From Janthinobacterium sp. TB1-E2 (GTDB lineage: Bacteria; Pseudomonadota; Gammaproteobacteria; Burkholderiales; Burkholderiaceae_D): 64,000 nucleotides of DNA. The stretch's first letter is position 1, and the number at the start of each line of letters is the position of its first letter. This document shows positions 17,148-25,769 of this stretch, in pieces. The notes below the pieces were generated by a model that was not told the DNA's origin, ran no database searches, and saw only the letters and a program-made list of their open reading frames with translations. The stretch covers positions 3,472,001 to 3,536,000 of the forward strand of contig NZ_CP142523.1 in the NCBI RefSeq assembly GCF_036885605.1, written 5' to 3'. The translations under genes were made by a program, and so were the position numbers.

Positions 17148-18500
17148 TTACGGCTTGCGCGGCAAGACGACGTCCTGTCCGCCTTGCTTGAGCACGGCGC
17201 CGGCGATCTTGCCCGCCGCATCGCGTGTAAATGCCAGTTCCGCCTCGATGGCGCGGAAGAAAAACTGGTCCTTGGCGCTGGCAAACAAGGGGGCTGATCC
17301 GAGACCCGTGCCGGCCGCTTCCAGGCCGTTCTTGCCCAAGGTCACCGTCAACGTGAATTCCGCGCCCAGCGGATACTCGCCCACGTACTCGGCCAATGTT
17401 GTGCGCGGCAGCTCGATGGCGGCCTGCGGCTTTTTCAGCGGCGGCAACGGTGTGCCGGGCAGCAAGGCGGACAAGCCCAGCGCATCGACCTCGCGCACCG
17501 TGTTGGTCAGCACTATCACGCCCCGCTTGCCGTCCGTCGTGAACGCCGCATAGCTGGCGTAGCCGCCCGTCTGGCCGTTGTGCCAGGCGTAGGTTTGCCC
17601 CTGTTGCTGTTCCAGCAGCCAGGCCAGGCCGATTTTCGAGCCGCTGTCGGGCGCCAGCGGACGCTGCGGCTGGATCGCCAGCGCGTACGGGCGCAGCGGC
17701 TTGAACATATACGCTTGCAAGTAGGAAATCATGTCGCGCGCGCTCGAATACACGCCACCGGCCGGCGCCACCACGTTCATATTCCATGCCGGCGTCAGTT
17801 CGCCCGACAGCAAATGGCCGGGCGCCAGGCGCGCCAGCATGCCGTGCGTGGGCTTGTTCGAGGTGGAACGCATGCCCAGCGGCACGGCGATGCGCTTTTG
17901 CAGCTGCGCTTCAAAGCTGGTACCGGCCTGTGCCGCCAGGGCCGTGCCCAGCACGGCGTAGCCGATATTGGAGTATTCAAGTTTCGTGCCCGGCGCATAC
18001 GGCAGATGATAGGCGGCGAGAAACTGCCGCTGTTTGGCTTCCGTGTAGTCGGCATACGGATTGGCCGGGTCCTTGGGCGCGAAGTTGTCGGGCAGGCGCG
18101 GCAGTGAGGAGTAGTGCGTGGCCAGGTCGAGCAGGCTGATCGTCTTGCCCTCGAACGCAGGCACCGTATAGCCGGGCAATAATGCCGCGACCGGCTCATC
18201 GAGTTTGACCTTGTTTTGGACGACGGCGTCGGCCAGCAGCAAGCCCGTCATGGTCTTGGTGACGGAACCGATCTGGTAGACGGTATCGGCGCCCGGCTTG
18301 ATGTTCTTGCCGGCGTGTACGCTGCCAAAGCCGTACACAGCGCTGTCCTTGCCATCGATGATGGCGATGACGATGCTCGCGTGCATGCCCGTGCGCGTGA
18401 GTTCCTCGGCGCGCTGGCGCACGGCATCGTCCAGTACGGGGGCGGCCAGCGCGGCGCTGCCGAGCAGGCAAAGGGGGAGAAAAGTAAATGCGGGTGTCAT
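17148..18500 (-). CDS. AmpH-like serine hydrolase (class C beta-lactamase / DD-peptidase fold)
   Basis: 450 aa with a signal peptide (1-19). The catalytic motifs are present: SxxK in QIGSVTKTMTG, YxN in EYSNIGYAV and a third-motif HNGQTGGY in place of KTG. These are the motifs of D-alanyl-D-alanine carboxypeptidase/endopeptidase AmpH and other penicillin-binding beta-lactamase-family hydrolases. It has a C-terminal extension of about 100 residues, probably a lipocalin-like beta domain. Periplasmic peptidoglycan trimming is likely; an esterase role is the alternative. Confidence 0.85.
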   Translation of the reverse strand: MTPAFTFLPLCLLGSAALAAPVLDDAVRQRAEELTRTGMHASIVIAIIDGKDSAVYGFGSVHAGKNIKPGADTVYQIGSVTKTMTGLLLADAVVQNKVKLDEPVAALLPGYTVPAFEGKTISLLDLATHYSSLPRLPDNFAPKDPANPYADYTEAKQRQFLAAYHLPYAPGTKLEYSNIGYAVLGTALAAQAGTSFEAQLQKRIAVPLGMRSTSNKPTHGMLARLAPGHLLSGELTPAWNMNVVAPAGGVYSSARDMISYLQAYMFKPLRPYALAIQPQRPLAPDSGSKIGLAWLLEQQQGQTYAWHNGQTGGYASYAAFTTDGKRGVIVLTNTVREVDALGLSALLPGTPLPPLKKPQAAIELPRTTLAEYVGEYPLGAEFTLTVTLGKNGLEAAGTGLGSAPLFASAKDQFFFRAIEAELAFTRDAAGKIAGAVLKQGGQDVVLPRKP

Positions 18501-18641
18501 GGGAACCTTGTCCTGGGTGGGCCGGATGCACGCCAGCGCCTCGATAGGGTATCTGGCATGTCAAGTGAAGGATACGGCGCCAACATGAAGGTTGCCTGAG
18601 TTTTATGATATGCTTATCGGCTTGGCAATGCTTGTGCCTGC

Positions 18642-19550
18642 TCAATTGTCAGCCGCCGGCGCTTCCAGAAAATCCGCCAGCTGCGCGCGCATGCCGTCGG
18701 CCATGTCTTGCAGCAATTCGCCGCGCCGCCGCGCATCGGCGCGCTTTTTCGATGGCACACCGGCCAGGTCTGGCGCACGGTAGGGCGCGCAGGGCAAGTG
18801 ATAATTGCCGTCGCGCATACGCAAGGCGTGCAACTCTTGCCACGCCAGGTCGTAGTCGGCGGCGATATGGCGCCGGCGCCGCGCATTCAGGGCGATGCGG
18901 TTGTCATTGCTGATCAAGAACAGGTTATTGCAGGCAAAAAAGTCGCCGAAATCGCGCAAGGCCGCCACTATCAGGTTTTTCGGGCGGCAACCGTGCAGCG
19001 CCCGCGTGGCTTCCTTGACGGCCAGCTTGCCCGCCTCCGAGCGCAAGCCTTGCAGCGCGCCCAGCTGCAGCGAAACGCCATCGGCCCGCGGCACGAACAA
19101 AAAACTGGCCAGGTACAGGGGCTGGCCGTCGCGCGTCAGGCGCAGGCACAGTTCGCCTTCGCGGTAGCTGTCATGGATGGCCGTCAGCTGCAAGCGGTAC
19201 AGCGCCCCGTCCTTGCCTTCGAACGCGGCCAGCACCACGGACCCGCGCGCGGCCCGCTCGACCAAGGCGCGCGCACCGGCTTGCCACAGGAAGCGATAAT
19301 GTCCCTCCAGCAAGGCCAGACGATCCGCGCAGCCGAGCTGGCGCGAGGCGTAAGGGCGGTAAATCTTGAAGCGCAGGCACGGGTGCAGCTGCGCCAGCGA
19401 GTGCAGGCCCGGCATGCTGCCCAGGAAAGCTTGCCAGCGCGTGCGCTGGCGGGGAAAGAAGAGGGCGCCCAGCGCCGCTTTCAAGCGGTGGCCGCTGGCG
19501 GGGAACGTCACGGCGGCACCGTGGCGCAGGGTTAACGCGATGTCATTCAT
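18642..19550 (-). CDS. VirK/YbjX (DUF535) family protein
   Basis: 302 aa from the ATG at 19550; an in-frame GTG at 19580 is possible. Family features include FGDFFACNNLFLISNDNRIAL-type sequence in the C-terminal third and YRFLWQAG mid-protein, with a final segment rich in basic residues. VirK/YbjX proteins are cytoplasmic and linked in enterobacteria to virulence-protein expression and peptide resistance; their biochemistry is unknown. It stands alone, with 140 bp between it and the AmpH-like gene. Confidence 0.85.
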   Translation of the reverse strand: MNDIALTLRHGAAVTFPASGHRLKAALGALFFPRQRTRWQAFLGSMPGLHSLAQLHPCLRFKIYRPYASRQLGCADRLALLEGHYRFLWQAGARALVERAARGSVVLAAFEGKDGALYRLQLTAIHDSYREGELCLRLTRDGQPLYLASFLFVPRADGVSLQLGALQGLRSEAGKLAVKEATRALHGCRPKNLIVAALRDFGDFFACNNLFLISNDNRIALNARRRRHIAADYDLAWQELHALRMRDGNYHLPCAPYRAPDLAGVPSKKRADARRRGELLQDMADGMRAQLADFLEAPAADN

Positions 19551-19738
19551 GGTTCTGCCGGTAAAGGGCAGGCGCTGCACAATGAGAGCCTTGCCAACAT
19601 GAATGCTACGTGGGCCAGGTGAAGTTCATATTAAGAAGCTATCTCATGGGTATTTAGAGGATGGCAACTAAACATTTGCCTTCTGGCAATGTAGACGGTT
19701 ATGCTCGCCGTACCTTGACTCGATGACTGACGCCTCTC

Positions 19739-20347
19739 ATGAACCACCGCCATGTGCTTGCCATCCCCGTATTGCTCGCGACACTGGGCGTCCACGCGCA
19801 AGACCGCACGGCCGATCCTTTAGCGCCCTTGGCGCAATGCATCAACCGCAGCCAGTTCCAGTTCAGGACGCAGGACCGGCTGCCAGCCGGTGCGACTACG
19901 CGCATCGTCAAGATGGCGGCGGGTGATCGCCGGATATCGACGGCCGATGGCTATCGGCTGATGCTGTTCCGCAAGAGCAGCTTGCCTTTCGTGAATCTGA
20001 AGATCGAACGCAGCGCCGAAGGCCACTTCGCCGCCGACCGCGAGACCATCGTGGCGCAGATGCGGGAAATGGCCGCCAGGGGCAAGCTGCCGCAGCAACT
20101 GCCGCTGGAAACGGACGCGCGCGATGGCGTGGAAGTGCTAGGATTGAATAACGCCAGTATCGCGCAAGCGCAAGGCATCATCAGTTTGTATACACTGCTG
20201 CACGCCGCCAGCGGCACGGTCGCCACCGCCTACATACTGAACCAGCCGGCCGATCCGCGCGACTTTGCGACGGATGCGCAATACCAGGCGCTGCGCGCAC
20301 AATTGATTGCCTCGCTTGCCAGCTGCATGGCCGATCCTGCGCAGTAA
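19739..20347 (+). CDS. Hypothetical secreted protein
   Basis: 202 aa with a signal peptide (MNHRHVLAIPVLLATLGVHA, cleavage near residue 20). The mature part is a soluble alpha/beta-type sequence with two Cys (QCINRS and ASCMAD) that could form a disulfide. It is not recognised. A weak ribosome site precedes the ATG, and an out-of-frame ATG lies 16 bp upstream. It is 21 bp before the DUF1801 gene, possibly the same transcript. Confidence 0.7.
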   Translation: MNHRHVLAIPVLLATLGVHAQDRTADPLAPLAQCINRSQFQFRTQDRLPAGATTRIVKMAAGDRRISTADGYRLMLFRKSSLPFVNLKIERSAEGHFAADRETIVAQMREMAARGKLPQQLPLETDARDGVEVLGLNNASIAQAQGIISLYTLLHAASGTVATAYILNQPADPRDFATDAQYQALRAQLIASLASCMADPAQ

Positions 20348-20368
20348 GGCAAGCGGGCAGGGAAGGAA

Positions 20369-20812
20369 ATGTCAGCCATGAAAAAAACAGTACCGGGCAC
20401 GGCGCCCGATAATGACGCCGAAAACGCCGAGCCCGCCGCCAGCCAGATCGACGCGAAGATCGCCTCGCTGGCGGACTGGCGCGGCAAAACCCTGGCCGCC
20501 GTGCGGGCGCTGATCCGCCAGGCGGACCCGGACGTGGTCGAGGAAGTCAAATGGCGCGGCGTGCCCGTCTGGTCGCACGCGGGCATGATCTGCACGGGCG
20601 AAACCTACAAATCGGCCGTGAAACTCACCTTCGCCAAGGGCGCCGCCTTGCCCGATCCGGCCGGCCTGTTCAATGCCAGCCTGGACGGCAACACGCGCCG
20701 GGCCATCGATATCCACGAAGACGAGCATCTCGATGCCGCGGCGTTCAAGGCGCTGATACGCGCCGCCGTGGCCGCAAATACGGCGCCAAAACCAAAACGG
20801 ACTTCTACTTGA
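20369..20812 (+). CDS. DUF1801 (YdhG-like) domain protein
   Basis: 147 aa, cytoplasmic. The core KIASLADWRGKTLAAVRALIRQ ... VVEEVKWRGVPVW and ETYKSAVKLTFAKGA follow the DUF1801/YdhG fold (iron-chaperone-like by structural similarity, function unproven). GGGAAGGA-type sequence precedes the ATG. The stop overlaps a TTG start of the next gene (TTGA at 20809-20812). Confidence 0.85.
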   Translation: MSAMKKTVPGTAPDNDAENAEPAASQIDAKIASLADWRGKTLAAVRALIRQADPDVVEEVKWRGVPVWSHAGMICTGETYKSAVKLTFAKGAALPDPAGLFNASLDGNTRRAIDIHEDEHLDAAAFKALIRAAVAANTAPKPKRTST

Positions 20813-21360
20813 GACATTATCTGTACCTCTGGCACGACCCGGCCGAGCGCATGCTGGTCGCTTCCGGCATCGAATTCAAGGATTGTATTGCTGCCCTCGG
20901 CGAAGCGGACGGCATCGTGCTGCGCAAGGGCAGCGCCGGCACAATCAAAAAGCCTGCCGCCTTTCATATCTTGGCGCCGCAACAGCTGCCGGCCCTGGCG
21001 CTCGAAGACATGCACGCGTGGGGCAGCCATGCCTGGGCCGATTGGCAGGGCAAGCCACCCGCGTCCAAGGATGCTGCCGTGGCCGAGATGCTCGATCACC
21101 GTGCCGCATTGGCGCCGCTGCCCGCCCTGCAGGGCCGCTTTCTCGCCTTTGCCCACGACGACGGCTGGTATCTGAAACTGTTTTATGGGGAATGGGACGA
21201 CGTGGCGGCCTTGCTCGCCAGCACCATCCCGCCACCCCTGGGCACGCTCGATCTGGCGGCACTGCGGCAGGGAGGTGACGGCTACTGGTTGCAAGACGGC
21301 ACAGTCCAGGTAGAACTGAAAACCCACGATATCGACAGCGTGCTGAATCGCCGCCTGTAA
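20809..21360 (+). CDS. Hypothetical protein, probably TTG-started and coupled to DUF1801
   Basis: 183 aa beginning (M)RHYLYLWHDPAERMLVASG. No ATG lies near the start of the conserved-looking frame; the TTG at 20809 overlaps the preceding stop and gives a natural translational-coupling start. Trp-rich (WGSHAWADW, WYLKLFYGEWDD), soluble, family not recognised. A longer in-frame reading from 20551 would lie wholly inside the DUF1801 gene and is rejected. Confidence 0.65.
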   Translation: MRHYLYLWHDPAERMLVASGIEFKDCIAALGEADGIVLRKGSAGTIKKPAAFHILAPQQLPALALEDMHAWGSHAWADWQGKPPASKDAAVAEMLDHRAALAPLPALQGRFLAFAHDDGWYLKLFYGEWDDVAALLASTIPPPLGTLDLAALRQGGDGYWLQDGTVQVELKTHDIDSVLNRRL

Positions 21361-21381
21361 GCAACGGATAGCGCGCCAGCC

Positions 21382-21810
21382 ATGTGCCTGATTCGTCCTT
21401 TCTCCAGCGCGGACACGCAGTCCTGCACCGCCATCCTGGCCCTGGCCGGGCGCGACGCCTTCGGCCCTGTCGCCGGCAGCGCTACTTTCATGGCGGCGAC
21501 GCAGGGCGAAGCTATCCTCGTTGCCGAGCGCGGCGGCATCGTCACCGGTTTTGCCGCCGTGTACACGGGCGATGCCCCCGACTATTTCCTGCACCACCTG
21601 TATGTGCACCCGGCGCACAGCGGCTCGGGCATCGGCGGGCAACTGCTGGCGGCCGTCGTGGCGCGCTATGGTCCCCGCCTGAGCCTGAAAACGCAGCTGA
21701 GCAATACGGGCGCGCGGCGCTTTTATGCGCGCGCGGGCTGGGTCGAAGATGCGGCAGACAGCGGCGTGGACGCCATCGGCGCGTGGATACGGGTGCGCTA
21801 CCGGCAGTAA
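21382..21810 (+). CDS. GNAT-family N-acetyltransferase
   Basis: 142 aa. The acetyl-CoA site is GSGIGGQLL after LYVHPAHS, and NTGARRFYARAGWVE is the usual C-terminal GNAT segment. Substrate unknown. It is 21 bp after the previous gene on the same strand, so it may be the last gene of the 19739-21810 run. Confidence 0.9.
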   Translation: MCLIRPFSSADTQSCTAILALAGRDAFGPVAGSATFMAATQGEAILVAERGGIVTGFAAVYTGDAPDYFLHHLYVHPAHSGSGIGGQLLAAVVARYGPRLSLKTQLSNTGARRFYARAGWVEDAADSGVDAIGAWIRVRYRQ

Positions 21811-21855
21811 AACGTCAGATTCAGCGAGGCGCGCAAGGCAGCCATATAGACAGGT

Positions 21856-22911
21856 TCAAACATCGCGCTTCTCCTTGCTATCCGAAAGCAGGGCCATACG
21901 CGCCGCCATACCGGCATTCTCGCGCAGCAAGCCATCGCGTTCCTGCGCCAGGCTTTCCGCCTTCAGTTGCGACGCCTGCGCATTTTCCGCCAGCATGTCG
22001 AGCTGCCGGTCTTGCGCCGCCAGCGCTACTTTGGCGTCGTTCAGCGCCAGCAAGGCCGTATCAAGCTTGGCCAGCAAGGCGTCGGCCGACGCAGCCGCCT
22101 GCAAGTACTGAAATTCGAACTGGTCGCGTTCGGGACGTACGGTAGCCAGCGCTGCGCGGTCGGCGACCGCTTCATCAGCCAGGCGCGTGTGCTCCGCCTG
22201 CAGCTGTGCCAGCCGCATGTCTTGCTGCACCAAGGTCGCTTGCTGGCCTTGCAGGCGCTGCTGCAACTGGGCGTTCTCCTGCTCCAGGCGGCTCTCGCGT
22301 TGCTGCGCCTGAGCCCGTTCCTCGTTGCGCTGGGCGGCGGCCGCTTCCTGGTAATGGTCGAACTGCGAGCGCACTTGCGCCAGTTGGCGGTTCAGGGCCG
22401 CGATTTCCTCGCCCCGGTCGGCCAGGCGCTGCGTCAGGCCAGCGTTGTCGCTGTGCAGGGTGGCCAGGGTGACGGCGCGAAAATGGTGCTCTTCCTTCAG
22501 TTGTGCCAGCGCGTGCTGGGTGGCGCGCAATTCCTGGGTGAGGGCGGCGCGCGCGTCCGTCAGTTTCAACCGCTCCGTTTCCGTCTTTTTCAATTTTTCC
22601 AGTGCCGCGTCGAGTTCGGCGCGGTTCTGCTGCATGCCCGTTTCCAGCTGCTGCGCCACGTCGCGCTGCTGCTTGTCATAGACACCGCGCATCGCTTCCA
22701 TCAGCTCGGCCGGCAAGCCCGCTTCCGTTTTCACGGCGCCCGCGCCCTGGAACTCCTCTTTCCAGCGTTTCAACAAGGGCGCGATGGTGCTCTTGCTGCC
22801 CGTGCTGCCCAGCGCTTCGCGCACGCTGTCGACCGTGGGATTGCGCCCATCGGCAGCGACGATTTGGGCTGCTTTCATAACATCAGAGTACAAAATGCCG
22901 GTGCGGGCCAT
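21856..22911 (-). CDS. KfrA-like coiled-coil DNA-binding protein
   Basis: 351 aa. Residues 1-65 are a KfrA-type N-terminal DNA-binding domain (DVMKAAQIVAADGRNPTVDSVREALG, then GSKSTIAPLLKRWK), followed by a very long alpha-helical coiled coil (about 70-345) rich in Gln, Glu, Arg and Ala. KfrA of IncP plasmids is an autoregulator and partition accessory. Here it is chromosomal and divergent from a tyrosine recombinase gene across an AT-rich spacer full of inverted repeats, the likely binding region. It probably regulates or architecturally assists the recombinase. Confidence 0.88.
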   Translation of the reverse strand: MARTGILYSDVMKAAQIVAADGRNPTVDSVREALGSTGSKSTIAPLLKRWKEEFQGAGAVKTEAGLPAELMEAMRGVYDKQQRDVAQQLETGMQQNRAELDAALEKLKKTETERLKLTDARAALTQELRATQHALAQLKEEHHFRAVTLATLHSDNAGLTQRLADRGEEIAALNRQLAQVRSQFDHYQEAAAAQRNEERAQAQQRESRLEQENAQLQQRLQGQQATLVQQDMRLAQLQAEHTRLADEAVADRAALATVRPERDQFEFQYLQAAASADALLAKLDTALLALNDAKVALAAQDRQLDMLAENAQASQLKAESLAQERDGLLRENAGMAARMALLSDSKEKRDV

Positions 22912-22935
22912 AAAACCACCTATGAGCGAAATTTA

Positions 22936-23029
22936 GTAATGTATTACATGATACGTAATATCAAATAATATTACGATATAAATTTTCGTGATTTTCGAAA
23001 AATATAAGTCACGATAAGATCGCTTATCG
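22936..23029. promoter_or_regulatory. AT-rich operator region between kfrA-like and recombinase genes
   Basis: Very AT-rich spacer in GC-rich surroundings. It contains GTAAT-GT-ATTAC (22936-22947), a perfect 8-bp inverted repeat CGTAATAT (22954-22961) / ATATTACG (22968-22975) that repeats the same GTAAT/ATTAC units, and CGATAAG (23012-23018) / CTTATCG (23023-23029). These are candidate KfrA-like sites or recombinase core sites. Confidence 0.6.
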
Positions 23030-23099
23030 CGTGTTATGGGGGTGTTTGGCATGGTATTCTGCGTGTCTCCCAGTACAAAACCGCGATTTCGCCGCTGCC

Positions 23100-24119
23100 A
23101 TGCCCGATTTGCCCCTCTCGAAACGCCGTGCCGCCGCGTCCAAAAGCACCGCTATCGCTCCTGCCCCATTACACGGCGCCCTGATCGACGCCGAACTGGC
23201 CGCGCGCCACCAGGCGTTTCTCGCCGCCGCCACGTCGGACAACACGCGCCGCACCTACCGTTCCGCCATTCGCCACTTCCAGGTATGGGGCGGGGCGCTG
23301 CCCGCCGACGAGTCCACCGTCATCCGCTACCTGCTGGCCTATGCGGACAGCCTGAACGCCCGCACCCTGGCCCTGCGCCTGACGGCCCTGTCGCAATGGC
23401 ATGTGTACCAGGCCTTTGCCGACCCCGCGTCCACGCCCACCGTGCGCAAAACTTTGGCCGGCATCGCCCGCCTGCACGGCAAGCCAAAGAAGAAGGCCAA
23501 GGCCCTGCCTCTGGAAGATCTGGAAGTGATCGTTGCCAAACTGGCCGCGCTGGGCACCAACAAGGCCTTGCGCGACAGCGCCTTGCTGCAGCTGGGATTT
23601 TTTGGCGGTTTCCGGCGCAGCGAACTGGTGGGATTGACTGTGGAAGACGTGAGCTGGGAGCCGCAGGGCATGGTGATCACCTTGCCCCGCTCGAAAACGG
23701 ATCAACTGGGCGAGGGCATCGTCAAGGCGATCCCGTTCGGCGACGGCGTCTGCTGCCCGGCGACGGCCTTGCGCGCGTGGCTGGCTGCGGCGCACATCCG
23801 TACGGGGCCGCTCTTGCGCACGGTGAACCAGTGGGGACACGTGGGCGCGAAAGGATTGCACGCGAGCAGCATCAACACGATCTTGGAAGCTTGCGCCAGG
23901 CTGGCGGCGCTCGATTACGTACCGGAACTATCGAGCCACAGCCTGCGCCGCGGCATGGCCACCAGCGCGCACCGGGCCGGCGCCGATTTCCAGGCCATCA
24001 AGCGCCAGGGCGGCTGGCGCCACGACGGCACCGTGCATGGCTATATAGAAGAGGCGGGGCGTTTTGAGGAAAATGCGGCGGGGAGTTTGTTGAAGGGGAA
24101 GAGGAAGGCGGCGGGCTGA
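23100..24119 (+). CDS. Tyrosine recombinase / site-specific integrase
   Basis: 339 aa from the ATG at 23100; an in-frame GTG at 23031 would add 23 residues. The SAM-like N-terminal core-binding domain is at about 35-110, the catalytic domain at about 135-320. The active-site set is complete: Arg172 (FRRSEL), Lys199 (RSKTDQ), His280 and Arg283 (HSLRRG), Trp306 (GGWRHDG) and Tyr315 (HGYIEE). No flanking phage or element genes are seen apart from the divergent KfrA-like gene, so its target is unclear. Confidence 0.92.
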   Translation: MPDLPLSKRRAAASKSTAIAPAPLHGALIDAELAARHQAFLAAATSDNTRRTYRSAIRHFQVWGGALPADESTVIRYLLAYADSLNARTLALRLTALSQWHVYQAFADPASTPTVRKTLAGIARLHGKPKKKAKALPLEDLEVIVAKLAALGTNKALRDSALLQLGFFGGFRRSELVGLTVEDVSWEPQGMVITLPRSKTDQLGEGIVKAIPFGDGVCCPATALRAWLAAAHIRTGPLLRTVNQWGHVGAKGLHASSINTILEACARLAALDYVPELSSHSLRRGMATSAHRAGADFQAIKRQGGWRHDGTVHGYIEEAGRFEENAAGSLLKGKRKAAG

Positions 24120-24158
24120 GGGCGCGCGCCAGCGCGTCGGCTGAATGACTGGCTGCGC

Positions 24159-24698
24159 TTACTCCGGCAACTCCGCGATCAGCAGAAGATCGAAATATTG
24201 CTCGCGGAGCTTGGCGAGCCGCGCCATCTGCGGCGGAACAGGACGCATCTGCAAAGCCTCCCGCATGTATTCGAGACGAGACTCCGCATCGTCATGGTGT
24301 TCTTCGTCGGGTTCTGTAAAGTAACCGATTGCCTCTTCCTCTTGATATACCAACTGCTCCAAGGAGTACCAGCCGACGTAGTAGCCCAAATTAAAGAATT
24401 CCTCAAAGGACTCGGCGATTACTAGGTTATTTTCGTCCGCGCTTGGCAGAGTCATTATGATCGGCAAAGCTCCGTTAGCGGATACAAAGTCTTTGAGATA
24501 ACTGTAATGGACACCGTCCCCGCCTGTGCTTGCAAAGGTAACGACGTTAGCAGGGGTGCACCAGTATTGCTGTTCCATTTGAGGCGTTTCCAGGATAAGG
24601 CCACAAGGCTCGAAGACCATATCGGCGGAAGTTTCAAACTGAATTGCGGCGGCATCAGCGACTTGATGCAGTTTTTCAAGCTGAACGGGTAGTTTCAT
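24159..24698 (-). CDS. Hypothetical immunity-like protein
   Basis: 179 aa from the ATG at 24698 (MKLPVQLEKL). Acidic, soluble, lower GC than its neighbours. The segment TGGDGVHYSYLKDF and the later EEFFNLGYYVGWYSLEQLVY recall SUKH/immunity-type proteins that neutralise contact-dependent toxins, but no exact family is recognised. It lies just downstream of the recombinase gene on the opposite strand, consistent with acquired cargo. The long in-frame extension to 24770 has no ribosome site. Confidence 0.6.
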   Translation of the reverse strand: MKLPVQLEKLHQVADAAAIQFETSADMVFEPCGLILETPQMEQQYWCTPANVVTFASTGGDGVHYSYLKDFVSANGALPIIMTLPSADENNLVIAESFEEFFNLGYYVGWYSLEQLVYQEEEAIGYFTEPDEEHHDDAESRLEYMREALQMRPVPPQMARLAKLREQYFDLLLIAELPE

Positions 24699-24861
24699 TT
24701 TTTTAGACCCAACGTGTTCTACATTGCAAAACGACGAGTTAACATGGGCGCCTGCGTTATAGCATCTCATGCTGTCGATTCAGGGACACAGCATGGTTTA
24801 GTGTATGGCATTGTTACTTCTTTGGCAAGTAAGAGATATGGATACAGCTTTGTGAGGTATT

Positions 24862-25287
24862 TCAAGGCAGCGGCTTGATGAAATGAATGCGCTCCCTGGC
24901 CGTGTCGCCAAAGTGCTCCACCAGCCGGATCTGGTATCCATTGCGGATCAGCAAGCGCAGCATGGCGGGATAGCGGTTCATCGATTTCACCGTGATGGCC
25001 GAAAAGCCGCCCTCCGCAGCCCGGCGCTCCTGAAATTCCAGCAGGCGTTGCGCCAACCCAGCCTTGCGGTGCGCGGGCAGCACGCCGCCGAGCCAACTGT
25101 AGAAAGAATCGTCCTCGGCCGCATACCCCAGCTTGCATCCGACGGGCTGGCCGTCCGCTTCCGCGATCAGGATCAGGGCGCCGGCGGGCAGCCGCTCCTG
25201 CAGCTGCCCCAGGCTGTGCCGCTGGTCGAACTCGGGTATCGCCTGCAGCACGTGCCAGGCTTCCTCGATGGTGCCGGGCCGTATCAT
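24862..25287 (-). CDS. GNAT-family N-acetyltransferase
   Basis: 141 aa. GGVLPAHRKAGLAQRLLEFQ is the acetyl-CoA-binding motif, and NRYPAMLRLLIRNGY the downstream helix-strand. The ATG at 25287 overlaps the thioesterase stop by 4 bp (ATGA), so it is coupled to that gene. Substrate unknown. A longer frame starting at 25521 reads antisense-like sequence inside the thioesterase gene and is not used. Confidence 0.88.
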   Translation of the reverse strand: MIRPGTIEEAWHVLQAIPEFDQRHSLGQLQERLPAGALILIAEADGQPVGCKLGYAAEDDSFYSWLGGVLPAHRKAGLAQRLLEFQERRAAEGGFSAITVKSMNRYPAMLRLLIRNGYQIRLVEHFGDTARERIHFIKPLP

Positions 25288-25736
25288 GCGGCCGCTTGTT
25301 CCCGGGGGCGGATGATCATGCAGGTGGCCGTCGCGTGCGCGTACACTTTGCCGGCTTCGTCGCGGATCGTGCCTTCGGAAATGACCAGGTTGCGTCCCGC
25401 ATTGATGACTTTGCCTTCGGCGTAGACCGTCACGTTGAAGGGCAGGGGACGGCACATCTTGATGTTCAGGTCCGTCGTGCCGTAGCTTTCGCCGGCCGGC
25501 AAGACCGTGTGAGTGGCGCAACCCGTGACGGTGTCGAGCACGGTGGCCGCGAAACCGCCGTGCACGCCGCCCATGGGATTGGTGTGCGTTTCATTTGCCG
25601 TCGCCGTGAAAATGACACGGCCATGCTCGACAGTATGCGCATCCATGGGCATGGTCTTGGAAATGCCGGGCCGGGGAAACAGGCCTTGCGCGAAAGCTTG
25701 CATCAGTTGCAAGCCGGTCATGTCGTTCGGGTGCAT
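25284..25736 (-). CDS. PaaI-family hotdog thioesterase
   Basis: 150 aa. The hotdog core is recognisable: NPMGGVHGGFAATVLDTVTG holds the helix with the catalytic acid, and DLNIKMCRPLP the following strand. It hydrolyses acyl-CoA thioesters in the cytoplasm; the acyl group is not predictable. It is the middle gene of MarR-thioesterase-GNAT, 33 bp after the marR-like gene, and is probably controlled by that regulator. Confidence 0.9.
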   Translation of the reverse strand: MHPNDMTGLQLMQAFAQGLFPRPGISKTMPMDAHTVEHGRVIFTATANETHTNPMGGVHGGFAATVLDTVTGCATHTVLPAGESYGTTDLNIKMCRPLPFNVTVYAEGKVINAGRNLVISEGTIRDEAGKVYAHATATCMIIRPREQAAA

Positions 25737-25769
25737 GGGTAACTCCTGTGGTGGTGATGTGGGGATGCG

